Positions 10,930 through 21,489 of a stretch of 64,000 bases of DNA are shown here, piece by piece. Source of the stretch: Gnetum montanum (Eukaryota > Streptophyta > Gnetopsida > Gnetales > Gnetaceae); the NCBI GenBank assembly GCA_015680685.1, contig MNCI01002989.1, forward strand, positions 873,374 to 937,373, written 5' to 3'. Below the pieces are notes generated by a model that saw only the letters and a program-made list of their open reading frames with translations, did not search any database and was not told the DNA's origin. Numbering within the stretch: the first letter of the stretch is position 1; the number at the start of each line of letters is the position of its first letter. A program made the position numbers and the translations under genes.

Positions 10930-11436
10930 TTTTCATTTTTCCTTTGAAGTTGAAGTGGATATAATTTTAACATATCTCTTGGTTTTTCAAATCTCTCCTT
11001 GGAAAAATATTTTATAAACATATCTACAAGTTCTTCTTTGGTATTGCATCAAGATATTTCATGAAAACATGAGATCAAAAGGTTTCTTATCTATGTCATG
11101 TTCATGCATAACAATCTAGTCATAAAGATACTAAAAATTTTCATTTTGTATTGTACTCTTCATGTATATGGTTAAGACTTGATCTCAGTAGAGCTACTTG
11201 AAGCATAGATGGTGTTGAAAAATTTAGTGATAAGACAACGTCACCTTGTAAGTCTCTCCATATAAGTTATTCATCTTAGTAGAAAGTGAATGTAAAATCA
11301 AGATAATAAGGATCCACATGAGCATATGATATTCAAGTTTACATAAGTCCACTCCAGTTTTCTTCATTATAATTTCTGTGATTGTTCTCACTAAAGTCAA
11401 TAGTAGGTGGAGTTTTCACATTCTTAGTAGAAGCCA
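10930..11436 (-). pseudogene. gag: gag N-terminal relic of a second minus-strand Athila-like element
   Basis: Starts at the ATG complement 11434-11436: MASTKNVKTPPTIDFSENNH. After a frameshift the frames give LDFTFTFY, WRDLQGDVVLSLNFSTPSML and LNHIHEEYN. The gag of E1 has the same blocks at 31594-31860 (VLDFTFILHQDEQLWWRDM, GNIVLAFDQFFP, LHDEYI), so the two are homologous. Multiple stops and frameshifts follow, and below about 11080 only scattered similarity remains. The gag lies about 125 bp inside the primer site at 11562-11580, as expected. Confidence 0.7.
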
Positions 11437-11561
11437 TTTTGAGTTAGTTAATATTGAAGTGTGTATTTTTCAGAAAGTATTACAAGCGCTAAAAGATAGG
11501 GTTAAAAATACTTGATATACTAAAATATGATAAACTTAATTAACTAGTAAACATTCACACA

Positions 11562-11580
11562 TCCCTAACAATGGAACCAA
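11562..11580 (-). promoter_or_regulatory. primer-binding site (tRNA-Asp type)
   Basis: Minus-strand TTGGTTCCATTGTTAGGGA, directly inside the LTR border, is a C-to-T-decayed version of the site at 678-696. It fixes the inner LTR end at 11581. Confidence 0.8.
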
Positions 11581-12456
11581 TGATGAGTAGTGAGAATCTC
11601 AACATTCAACCATACAAGTTAGAAGTATTCATGTGTGACTAGGTCATAATCCATAGATGGATAATGTAAGTATACTATTAACTTAATAATAAGTTCTTGA
11701 TCATTATCATCTTCTTACTAGAGTTAGCAAAGTGCAAAGTGTATGATTCAAATTTTAATGAGGTGTATGATTAGTTATTATTGTGTGGCTCTATGCATGC
11801 TAATAGGAAACATAGTGAATAATGACTATGAGTTCATTTAATCAAAGACAAAAAAAAGAAAGAAATATAAAGCTATTCTAGCCTGTTGTTGACAATTGTT
11901 TATTCTTGGCTTATCATACATGTCCTGGGCTAATGTAATTATTACTAGGATTACCAAGTAACTTTCTTATTGAGGAAATCAAGTAGATTTACTACTAGAG
12001 TACCAAATAATTACACTTTATGCTTGAAACCAGTCATACTTATTCCATCAATATTAACAAACATTAGATAGTAAATGACTTACGAAATGTAACTAACAAT
12101 GTAAAAGTAAATAACATGGAAATGTAAGTCTATTCTATGTGAGATGTTGCCATGGTAAAGGTTAATCCAAATCTTTATTGTCATTCAAAAATTATATACA
12201 AGAATAATCCACTAAAATAAAGATGTCAAACAAATGTAGTTTACTACACTACATGCATTGAAAACAAACCCTAACTTCACAAAAACAAACTATAAGAATT
12301 TTACTAAGTATTGATAAAAATGTGTCTCTTGATGTAATAGTGGGCTTGTATTTATAGGTATGACCATGGCCTACTACATCATATCTATGACATTTTATAT
12401 TAAGGTATAATATCACATCTATGATATCATAGTCTATTGCATCAATGATTTTATCA
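11581..12456 (-). repeat. 5' LTR of the second minus-strand Athila-like element (876 bp)
   Basis: Plus strand starts tgatgagtagtgag and ends gattttatca, homologous to the E0 LTR ends. Segments such as aaccatac, atccatagatgga and attaccaagtaactttc follow the E0 order, and a TATA box CTATAAATAC lies at 12346-12357 on the minus strand. Its length nearly equals the E2 3' LTR (877 bp). CpG sites present in E0 are TpG/CpA here, so this copy is much older. No matching 3' LTR of this element is seen. Confidence 0.8.
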
Positions 12457-12667
12457 AAACTTAATTCTTTCCTTTTATAAATTTAAAAATTTCTTACAAT
12501 GTTCATCTTCAATTTTTAGCAAACCAATGTGACTTTTGGTGATAGAACTTTTAGCTTCAAAAGCATCTCAACATTGTTTATTATAATGAGATTTAGCCAA
12601 GGCTTTTTGAGTTTCAAAATCAAAGGATTCTAGTAGATCGCTGCCACCAATTAATCCAACCAATATC

Positions 12668-12675
<8 letters not shown>
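12457..12675 (-). pseudogene. unrecognised coding-like fragment
   Basis: On the minus strand one frame runs for about 70 codons with only a TGA and a TAA near the end, including GGSDLLESFDFETQKALAK and DAFEAKSSITKSHIGLLK. Composition is protein-like and richer in Lys/Glu/Asp than surrounding AT-rich DNA would give by chance. It abuts the upstream end of the LTR at 12456, so it is the sequence into which that element inserted. I do not recognise a family. Confidence 0.3.

Positions 12676-12705
<30 letters not shown>
12676..12705. repeat. 30-base poly(T) run
   Basis: Thirty uninterrupted T residues, equivalent to a poly(A) on the minus strand. It lies 57 bp below the left target duplication of the copia element and could be the tail of a minus-strand retroposed sequence, but no body is identified. 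Confidence 0.85.
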
Positions 12706-12707
<2 letters not shown>

Positions 12708-12766
12708 ATTTCATAAGAGTTCATAATATTTTTTCTTTTGTGTTGTCTGAACATATTAGCATTCAT

Positions 12767-13314
12767 TGTAAGAATTTTTTTTTTGTAAAACATTGATCAA
12801 AACATGCATCTAACCAAATTGCATAAAATCATTGAAATGTAGAAATAAATTGAAAACTAACCTCTAGCCATTGATGCTCTCATTTGGACTATGTGAATGT
12901 GTTTAGAGAGTGTCTTGGATTTTTCTATCATACTAATGCTCAACAACAATGGTGTATGTGAACTCTAAGTGTTTGTGATAGGGACCAAAATTGTAGCACT
13001 ATTGTGAGTTTGATATCCTCTATTGCCAGATTATTCTCCCATTAAGAAAATTTTATAGGCTAGAAAACTAGTTACCAAGGATTAACTTTTGGGAAATATG
13101 AGACCATTCTTGTGAAAATTGTTACAAAAAATTTAGTTGGTTTCAAATTTAAACTATTTTTTTTCTATAACATGTAAACTGTTATATTGTAATTTTTCAT
13201 AACGCGTAAACGATTACATTGAAATCGTTTGTTTTCCATAACATGTAAATGATTACATTGAAACTTTTCATAATGAAAAATGGTTACATTGAAACTTTCC
13301 ATAATGTGTAAACA
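12767..13314 (-). repeat. 3' LTR of the copia element (548 bp)
   Basis: Aligns with 18332-18894 over its whole length, with shared segments aaaacatgcatctaaccaaatt, ccattgatgctctcatttgga, ggatttttctatca and actaatgctcaacaac. The upper part (from about 13160) is a run of about five ~28-bp units of the type cataa(c/t)gtgtaaa(c/t)gattacattgaaa. The inner border is set by the polypurine tract at 13322-13332. Confidence 0.88.
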
Positions 13315-13321
13315 TGAATCA

Positions 13322-13332
13322 TTCTCCCACTT
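13322..13332 (-). promoter_or_regulatory. polypurine tract
   Basis: Minus-strand AAGTGGGAGAA next to the 3' LTR is the standard plus-strand DNA primer tract of plant copia elements. Confidence 0.75.
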
Positions 13333-13561
13333 GGTCTTCATATTTAACCTAAAATCTAACTTAATAAATAAACACATGAATCATGACAATAGTTCTTCTA
13401 AATGTGAGTATTATCTTCCATGTATTATAATGTATTATTTCTCACACTTAATTCCTTATTTGGTAACTAAACTTTATGAATAAGCCCAATGTTTATTCTA
13501 GGTCTTTCCATATGTGAATTTTATCTATTAATTGTATGCACAAATTGAATATGAGTAAACA

Positions 13562-14620
13562 TCAAAACTGAATAAGAGTTTCATTAAGATTATAAAATCT
13601 TATGTGCAGACCCAACATTCCCTGATATCTACCCAACATTCCCATAGCAAATGCAATGTTAGGTCTTGTGCAAACCTGATCATACATTAGGCTTCCAACA
13701 ACTAAAGCATATAGAATGTTGCTCATTTTCCTTTCCTCTAAATTATTCTTGGGGCACTGGTTCAAATTGAATTTGTTACCCTTCACAATGGGTATTATAC
13801 TTGATGAACAATCTTTCATTTTAAACCTCTCTAAAACTTTATTAATATAGGTTTCCTGTGATAGTCCCAGAATACATCTAGATCTATCCCTATGGATCTT
13901 AATGCTAATGACATAAGATTCCTCACCCATATCCTTCATGCCTAAGTTCTTAGAGAGAAATTGTTTCACCTCATATAGAAATCCATTATCATTGGTTGCA
14001 AGAAGGATATCATCCACATATAAGACAAGAAATTTTTTTTTGCTCCCACTGACCTTTTGGTATATACATTGATCCATGGTGTTTTCTTTAAAACCAAATG
14101 AAGTGATGACATCATGGAATTTTAAATAACATTGATTAGAGGCATCTTTCAACCATATATGGATTTCTTGAGCTTGCATACCAATTTTTGATCACCACTA
14201 GAGGAAAATCCTTCAGGTTGTTTCATATAAATCGCTTTTTCTAGATCACCATTGAGGAATGTCATTTTCACATCCATCTAATGTAATTCGAAATCAAAAT
14301 GGGCAACCAATGTCATAATCACACGAAGGGAGTCCTTCTTAGATATAGGAGAGAAGGTCTCTTTGTAATATATTCCCTCTCTCTAAGTGAATCATTTAGC
14401 AACAAGTACGTCCTTATATCTTTCAATGTTTTCTACTGAGCCTTTCTTTGTCTTGAAGACCCATTTGCATCCAATGGCTTTTACACCATTAGGAAACTTG
14501 ACAAGATCCTAGACTCCATTAGATGACATAGAGTTCATCTAATCTTTCTTAGCATCATAGCACAAGTTAGATTTATTACAATTCATGACTGTAAAAAATG
14601 TTTTGGGATCATTTTTGGCT
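13562..14620 (-). pseudogene. pol: copia reverse transcriptase (start of RNase H region lost)
   Basis: Minus-strand blocks occur in order: NGVKAIGCKWVFKTK, ETFSPISKKDSLRVIM, ALVAHFDF-type LVAHFDFELH, MDVKMTFLNGDLE, IYMKQPEGFSSS, then from 14179 CYLKFHDVITSFGFKEN and FLVLYVDDILLATND with the YVDD catalytic motif at 14009-14020. Next come KNLGMKDMGE, LGLSQETYINKVLERF and RPNIAFAMGMLGRYQ. This is the copia RT; RNase H should follow, but the sequence turns into unrelated AT-rich DNA before the polypurine tract. A TAG and a TAA interrupt the N-terminal part near 14380. Confidence 0.9.
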
Positions 14621-14941
14621 CCTATGCTATAGTCAAACTTTTGTAGATACGCTATATAGTTACTAGGAATCACTTATTGCCTTATTAGAGTAGATCTCCT
14701 TAATTTTGATTCATCATTATCTTGAGGAGCATGCTATTCAATAGCCTATTCAACAAGTTCTAGTATTTGTTGTTTAGCTGGATTTACTGCTTCTTTGATT
14801 AGTAGTCTGTGAAACTTTAATGATTGATTGTTGTTCATCATGAATTTGTGCTCTAGGAGTGTTGTGTATAATAATCAATCTATCACTTGAAGTTGAGGGT
14901 TGAGCATTTGCATGATCTTTTTTAGGAATAGTATTCTAGGA

Positions 14942-16059
14942 TCAATTGCTTCCACTAATCAAGTCATTCTCAAGAAATCTAGCATCCATTGATTCCACAA
15001 ACCTAGTAGTATGTGATGGACAATAACATCTATATACCTTAAATTGTTTGGCATATCCAACAAAATACCCACTTATAGTCCTTGGGTCTACCTTCTTTTC
15101 TTGTGGATTATAGACTCTTACTTCAGACAAACATCTCCAAATGCATATATGTCACAAACTTGATTTCCAACCTTTCCATAATTCAAATGATTTCTTTGAG
15201 ATTTCCTTGATTGGAACTCGGTTTAATATATACATAGTCATTTTGAGAGCCTCAGTCCACAATGATCTAGAAAGCTTGGAGTTGCTAAGCATACTTTGCA
15301 CCATGTCCGACAATGTTCAGTTTCTTCTCTCTACCACACCATTTTGTTTTGGAAAACTAGGCATAGTGTACTAGGCAACAATCCCATGCTCTTGAAGAAA
15401 CTTAGCAAATGGATGAGCTCTTATCCATCATTAATGTATCTACCATAGTATTCACCACCTATATTAGACTTCACTATCTTTATTTACTTACCACACTATT
15501 TCTTTACTTCAGCCTTAAACATTGTAAAGGCATCTAAAGCTTTGTTCTTGTTATGAAGCAAGTAGAGATACATATATCATGAGTAATCATTAATAAAATC
15601 AATGAAATACTTTTGACCATATGTATCCATATCTAGACTACAAATATCTATATGTATGATCTCTAATATGTCTGAACTCCTCTTGGCACCTTTCTTTGAC
15701 ATATTGATATGCTTTCTCTTTATGCAGTCCACACAAGTATCAAAGTCAATAAAATATAGAGTACTAAGTACTCCATCATTTACTAATATCTTTATTCTCT
15801 CAATAGAGATATGTCCTAATCTACGATGCCACAACATAGAGGATTCCTCATTCATAACACATCTTTTAATCCTAGCACTATCATGAACATGCATAGAAGC
15901 ATAAGAAGTTTTATTTTGTAAACTAATTTTGACAAGACCATATGTTAATGTACCATTTCCAATAAGTTCAGATCTATAATATAAACTGAATATAGTGTCT
16001 AAAAAATTAAAGGAAAATTTCAATGATATAAGCCTCAAAATAGAAATTAAATTCCTCAA
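14942..16059 (-). pseudogene. pol: copia GAG-pre-integrase and integrase
   Basis: On the minus strand, LWHRRLGHISIERI and CVDCIKRKHINMSKKGAK form the HHCC zinc-binding region. HIDICSLDMDTYGQKYFIDF carries the first catalytic Asp of the DDE core. About 200 bp later come FAKFLQEHGIVA, QNGVVERRN with the catalytic Glu, SLWTEALKM and YILNRVP. The C-terminal part reads SEVRVYNPQEKKVDPRTISG and YFVGYAKQFKVYRCYCPS. Several stops and a missing stretch around 15420-15570 make it non-functional. The tail to 14621 is the usual variable linker before RT. Confidence 0.9.
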
Positions 16060-16110
16060 AAAACTTCAAATATAAAATGTATTTTCCAACTCTAAAACAA
16101 AGCCACTACT

Positions 16111-16350
16111 TTAAACTAATTTGCTTGTTTCAACTACCTCCACATGTGAGTGCATCCTGTTGCCTAAATAGATGCACAACCCACTTCCCTTTGGTTTCCT
16201 TAGGTTTTGTATCCCTTGTAAGGAATTAGTAACATGGATTGTAGAACTAGAGTCAATCCACCATGTGTTATGGCCAACATCAACCATATTAGATTCAAAA
16301 CAAACAAGTGAGAATTGAGGAATTTCACATTTAAAATTGGAGTAGTTCAT
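16111..16350 (-). pseudogene. pol: copia aspartic protease
   Basis: Minus-strand WWIDSSSTIHVTNSLQG is the copia protease active-site region; the usual D-S-G is D-S-S here, so the Gly is replaced. It is followed by GSGLCIYLGNRMHSHVEVVE. An ATG (MNYSNFKC) opens this frame, but the true polyprotein should continue upstream into gag, which is not found. It lies directly upstream of the integrase, matching copia order. Confidence 0.82.
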
Positions 16351-18318
16351 AGGTCGTATTATTGCATAAATTAAAACATGCTTATGCCACTAATTTTGAG
16401 GTTAAAATACTATATGACATGTTTACCAATATAAATCATGCATAAAATATGAATCAAATGACATAAAAATTTCTTGTGGGCTAAATTTTTAATTCAAACA
16501 GATTCATACATCCTTATGATAAAATTATTAAATTATATCCCTTTTCTTAATCCTTGTGGGTAAATTAAAAAATATAATATAATACATCATCCTAATTAAT
16601 CATATTAAATATAATAAAAATTCAAATAGGAAAAAATATATTATATCACATATGATTAATAACAGTTTAATGTTTATTTACAATATGTGATCCAAAATTA
16701 TTAATATATAATTTTGCATAATTAAAGATACTATGGCCACTCTCTAATTATACAAAATTTTATAAATCGCTAGTCATTTATTTTTATGTAGAAAAATATT
16801 TTCCTAATGGATATATCAATATGTCACTTTATAAATATATACAAAATTAATTATGCATAAAATAAATTATCAAATTCTAACATTCCTTAAGAAATATGGT
16901 ATTTAATAAACATAACTTTATTTTAAAAATATTGATCAATAAGCAACTTTATGCATAATTTTCCAAAGAACTTTATGGGATTCATTCATCTATTAGTTTC
17001 CATTAAAACCTTCAAACCATTAAATCAACCAAGGGTCCTCATCAAAATCTCTATAGTGGCTTATGCATGCTTGCAGATGAGCAAAAGCTTAACATTTAGG
17101 CTTTTCAAACTTGAGCAAAAGCCTGACATTTAGGCTTTTCAAACTTGAGCAAAAGCTTAGCCTTTGGCATGACCTCCTTTTTCTACCATTTACACCTACT
17201 TAAACCTAAGCATTACTTGAGTAAATGACCATCCTTTAGTCAATCCTAAATAAAACCCTAATATTTACCCAAGCTTCACTCAAATCCAAGAGATATATGA
17301 ACAAAATCCGAAGCGTCTATGTTACATAGAGGTTGTGATACGAGGTTCCCATAAGCATCTATGTTACACGTGTAACCTTTTGAGAACCTTTTAGAAAATG
17401 TTTACTTGACATGCTACCTTAGGACAAGCATTGACAAGACACATGTACCCTTAGGATATGGTATACAATCCTTTGCAAGACTAAGACAAGCATTTTGGGA
17501 TGTGTTTCAACAAAATGCTACCTTAGGAGATGCTTTTATATTGATATTGTGTGCATAGGGAAGGTAAGAGAACCAAAGTTTTATTTTAGAAACTAAACTT
17601 CTCTTAAAGAAGGAACATATGATAAATAAAGGCTAGTTCAAATTAACACTAGAATGGAATCTTCTAGCCTTCACCGATGTTTCTGTGGTAGAGTTATGGA
17701 AATGCAATCCATTTGTATTTATTCTAAATTCACATAGCATAAATTTTTTTTTTACCAAAAAGCTTAGGATTGCATTTAAATATTTTGAATTCACAAATAA
17801 ACAAAACTTAATAGATTCATATTTAATCAAATGCTTTCCAATACTAAATTACATATCAAAGTCAGGGAAACCAATTGCAAAAATTTAAAACCATAGAAAA
17901 GTGAGAGACTACAACCACAATATGTAATCAGAAACATAGATAACTTAGAAATTGTACCAACAATGCCCTAAAATTGTCAACTAAATAGTTGCATAAAATT
18001 GTTGAAATCATTTTGGTTGAGCATCTTGGAATTTGGTAGAATCCATAGGGCATTCATATCCTCACATACATTTTGGGGTATAGAAAACCCATGACAAAGT
18101 ATATATTGCCAAATAAAGGACTAACAAAGAAATTTCTAAAAATGATCATTTATCATGTTGTTGAAAGAAGAAACATGACCACCAAAATAGAGGAAATAAT
18201 AACCCTAATTCTTCATATTTAAAAGGTTTGTAAACAACCTCTATAAAACAGTCTTGGAAGAACATGTAAGAAACCTCATTCAAACAAGTTTTAAGCATCA
18301 AGATAGAGACCTAACCAC
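16351..18318 (-). other. copia internal region without recognisable gag
   Basis: This is where gag and the leader should lie, but I find no copia gag signature in any minus-strand frame. The lower half is extremely AT-rich. A 34-bp direct repeat beginning gagcaaaagctt lies at 17079-17112 and 17113-17146, with a partial third unit. Phrases such as gcatctatgttaca recur around 17305-17360. The region may hold a replacement or later insertion, or the element may be a non-autonomous derivative. Confidence 0.55.
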
Positions 18319-18330
18319 CTCCAATACCAA
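18319..18330 (-). promoter_or_regulatory. copia primer-binding site
   Basis: Minus-strand TTGGTATTGGAG, adjacent to the 5' LTR, resembles TGGTATCAGAGC, the initiator-tRNA-Met site of plant copia elements. Confidence 0.7.
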
Positions 18331-18331
18331 A

Positions 18332-18894
18332 TGTAAGAAAATTTTACTATAAAACATTATTCAAAACATGCATCTAACCAAATTACACAACATGATTGAA
18401 ATGCAATAAACCAAAAACTAACCTCCAGCCATTGATGCTCTCATTTGGATTACATGAATGTGTTTGAAAAGTGTTTTGGATTTTTCTATCACACTAATGC
18501 TCAACAACGATTGTGTATGTAGATTTAGAGTGTTTGTGATAGGGATCAAAATTGTAACACTTGATATCTTTTGGTGCCAATTTGTTCTTCCATCAAGAAC
18601 ATTTTAATCAATTATGAAGGATTAACTTTTGGGAAATATGAGATCATTCTTGTGAAATCTATTACAACAAATTTAGTTGATTTCAAATTTAAAATCGTTT
18701 GTTTTCCATAATGCATAAATGGTTACATTGTAACCTTTCATAATGCGTAAATGGTTACATTGAAATTGTTTGTTTTCCATAATGCATAAACAGTTACATT
18801 GAAACTTTCCATAATGCATAAATGGTTACATTGAAACTTTTCATAACACATAAACTATTACATTGAAGATTTCCATAATGCATAAACAATTACA
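18332..18894 (-). repeat. 5' LTR of the copia element (563 bp)
   Basis: Starts tgtaagaaaattttac next to the primer site and ends aattaca next to the target duplication. From about 18690 it contains about six ~28-bp units (cataatgcataaatggttac attgaaac-like); in transcription sense these lie at the very start of U3, like the enhancer repeats known in some plant copia LTRs. Aligns with 12767-13314. Confidence 0.88.
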
Positions 18895-18919
18895 TTCATA
18901 TGAAAAGGCTTATACTTTT

Positions 18920-19850
18920 GAAAAGAAAAAGAATTAATTAGAAAAATACTGATAGGAAAATGATTTGACGAAGTAGCATCTATATGTACTTCTACATTCC
19001 TTGTAGACTTCCAAAAGGAAACATTAGAGATGTAAAATCTATCAAGTTAACAATAAATTCTATCATTTTTTGTTGATAATTACACAAAGTATAATGCTTC
19101 TCATTTGAATGTTGTAGGAATAAAGAGCTAAAATCAAAAAGAAAATATTCTTTCTTTAAAATTGTAGTAATCTTATTTTTCTTGAGAAGACATATTAGGA
19201 GGAAGATCACCAAGTTTGTCTAATGGCTTCCAACCATATTGAAATCACCTCCAATAATATAAGGAACTTTAGGCAGAGATAGAAGATATTTCTAAACCTC
19301 TGATTGATCTTTAAAGTTATTAGGAGTATAAATATTATAGAGTCCAAAGTTCTTTTTCACTATGATAAGAAATTCAAATAACTTTTATGATGCCAATGAT
19401 ACATTTCTTGAGTGATTAGCTCATTGTCTTGTTAGGCAAGGGCTTGCTTGTTTGAGTCATGCTTGAGGCATCATTATATTTCTTTATAATTCTTCTAAAG
19501 TCTCTATTGGCTATGTGTCTTGGTGTGCACTTATAGTCATTCATTTGAGTTCCAACACTCGTGCCTTCCCCCCCCCCAACAAACAACTCATCCACAGTTT
19601 TTAAATCTAAAATTCAAAACTTTTCTAGACTAATTTTTATTAATAAGAATAACAGCATCATATTTAGTTACATCATGAGTAGGAAAAAAAGTAATGTAAT
19701 TTTTAAAAATGAATTTACTAGAAAAACTAATTTCACCCATTTAAATATTAATTTTTTGCAAGAAAAAAATTTGGAGATAAATGCCAATTTAAAAGATACT
19801 TCTCACAATCTTTGCTCAAGACTTGTTTAAAAGACCTTGAACATTCCATG
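18920..19850 (-). pseudogene. L1-like LINE endonuclease domain relic
   Basis: Minus-strand blocks in order match the apurinic/apyrimidinic-type endonuclease of plant L1 elements: FILSWNVQGLLNKS near 19840 (family SWNVRGLN), IFFLQKINI (family FLQETK), KNFGLYNIYTPNN, then YIIGGDFNMVGSH near 19240 (family GGDFN), LDRFYIS and SSNHFPIS near 18950 (family SDHxP, catalytic His). Stops and frameshifts abound. About 170 bp at 19395-19565, ending at a run of ten C, fit no part of the domain and may be an insertion. The copia element begins at 18899, in or just past the end of this domain. Confidence 0.72.
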
Positions 19851-19929
19851 ATAAAATGAATATTGAGATGTGGGGAAGGAGGTTCCCATTCTTAATTTTC
19901 AAGCTTAGCACCATGACACTAATAGTTGA

Positions 19930-20980
19930 AAATGTATTATCTAATAAAAAACATTAGAATAGTAATAGAAATAGAGATAGAAGAAGATACCTTTGAGATT
20001 ATGAAATTGAAAGCAATAGTTATAGGCCTTTTCTTTTTGTATTGCACTGAGTGAAATCCATTTGTATCAGTATTTGCATTATTGGTCCATATTAAATTTT
20101 TTTCTAAAAAGAAAATCTCTTTACATATCAATAGTTTATTAGTATCTTTATAATTAAAAGAACTATTAGAAGGTTAAAAACTTATTGAAATAGATTTCAT
20201 TTATGCTTACTAAGAACTTCCATTATTTTCCTTTTTTCAAAATTATTATTTCTTTTCCTCATGAATAATTTTTTCATTAAGAATAGGATATATTCTAATA
20301 GCATGGCATTTACAATGATAATATCTACAATAATCTCACAAGATGCTCAAATTTTAATTTTGTCCTCCTTTATTGTAAATTAATCTCTAGAAAATAATAT
20401 GTGTGCTACATATCATATTGTAATTTTCTTGACTCTATCTTTAGGATTGTGCAAATGCTATAAAAAATTTGTGCTATTAACACTTTTGAAAATGAGAGGA
20501 AGATTTTCTAATTCAATTTAGCAAGGAATTTTAGAGTAATAAAAAATAATGATGAAAATTCACTTTTCATTTCAAAGTAATAAAATTAATATGCTAATAC
20601 ATAAAAACCTTAAAGTCTAATGATTTCTCAATCTTTTAGAAATAGCCATTTCAATAAGCAAAAAGATTTAGAAAAATAGAAGGTATGAAAAACATTAATT
20701 CTATAGTGTTCAAAGATAGCCTAAATCACTAGTGTAAAATCCTTATTTGGGTAAAAAAAATCCAATAATATATAGAAATATGCCTAGCAAAGTAATATCT
20801 TTTGACAAGGATTCATATAAATCATTAGGTAAAGAAAAATTAAAAGCTTTAAAATTCTTCATGGTCTTCATAGTTTGAAAGACATTCGTATTCTCTATCT
20901 TCAAATCATTCATCATCAAAAAAATTTCTGCCACAATAGCTACATAAGAAATCCTTGAGATCAACAAACCAAAATAGCCT
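19930..20980 (-). pseudogene. probable LINE ORF1 relic
   Basis: Upstream (minus sense) of the endonuclease, where L1-type ORF1 belongs. Weak signals: a stretch reading AFNFSLPNDLYESLSKD, then, after many stops, KIPC(stop)IELENLPLIF near 20490, which resembles the PVWIRLPNLPLHFW block of the DUF4283 domain in plant LINE ORF1 proteins. NANTDTNGFHSVQYKKKR follows near 20050. The match is judged by eye, and the degree of decay makes it tentative. Confidence 0.4.
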
Positions 20981-21074
20981 ATAGTTAGAAAATATGTTGG
21001 TAGACCTCTAGATTATTAACACTATTTGAAATAATTATAATATAGATATGTACTAAGATATATGACTTAGGATT

Positions 21075-21150
21075 ACCTACCAAAATTGAACCCATGTCTT
21101 GAAGCTTTCAAATCAAGAGTCTTACCCCTAGGGTAATACCTCATTATTTA
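21075..21150 (-). repeat. tRNA-derived SINE head, second copy
   Basis: Minus-strand GGTATTACCCTAGGGGTAAG carries a polymerase III A box and GGGTTCAATTTTGG a B box. It shares its intervening sequence (GACTCTT.ATTT.AAAGCTTCAAG) with the copy at 5050-5121. Confidence 0.6.
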
Positions 21151-21489
21151 AAAAAAATGTATAAAAGGAATTTTGGAAGTAGAACTAATAGATCCAATGG
21201 TTTTCATTAAGTAAAAAATAAGATAAAAAAGTAATGAGGATATAAATGTAGAAAGAAAAATTTTAAAATAGCATGATAATATTTATGTTAACTTTGTACA
21301 TAAGAACTTAAAAATGTGGCACTTATTGTAGTTCTATCCTTAATGATAGAGTGATTATATTGGTATATCCAATGTAAAAAAATCTCTTAAAGGTAATAAT
21401 TTTTGTCACTTATCTAATAATCGGTATAAGTTTTCTTTTAGATAGAAACAAGATCTCATTGTCTTTAGTACATAAAGAATAAACTTAGT

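Larger units (their letters stand above)
12762..18899 (-). mobile_element. complete-boundary Ty1/copia retrotransposon (minus)
   Basis: Both LTRs start tgtaag on the plus strand and end in aca. The element is flanked by the 5-bp target duplication ttcat (12762-12766 and 18895-18899). Minus-strand order is 5' LTR (18894-18332), primer site, a region where gag should be, protease (16350-16111), integrase (16059-14942), RT (14620-13562), polypurine tract and 3' LTR (13314-12767). The PR-INT-RT order is diagnostic of Ty1/copia. All coding parts contain stops or frameshifts and the two LTRs have clearly diverged, so it is old and inactive. Confidence 0.9.

Noticed and set aside
19561-19830. Plus-strand 89-codon open frame
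   Set aside because: It lies opposite the LINE endonuclease N-terminal part and begins in a homopolymeric C run.
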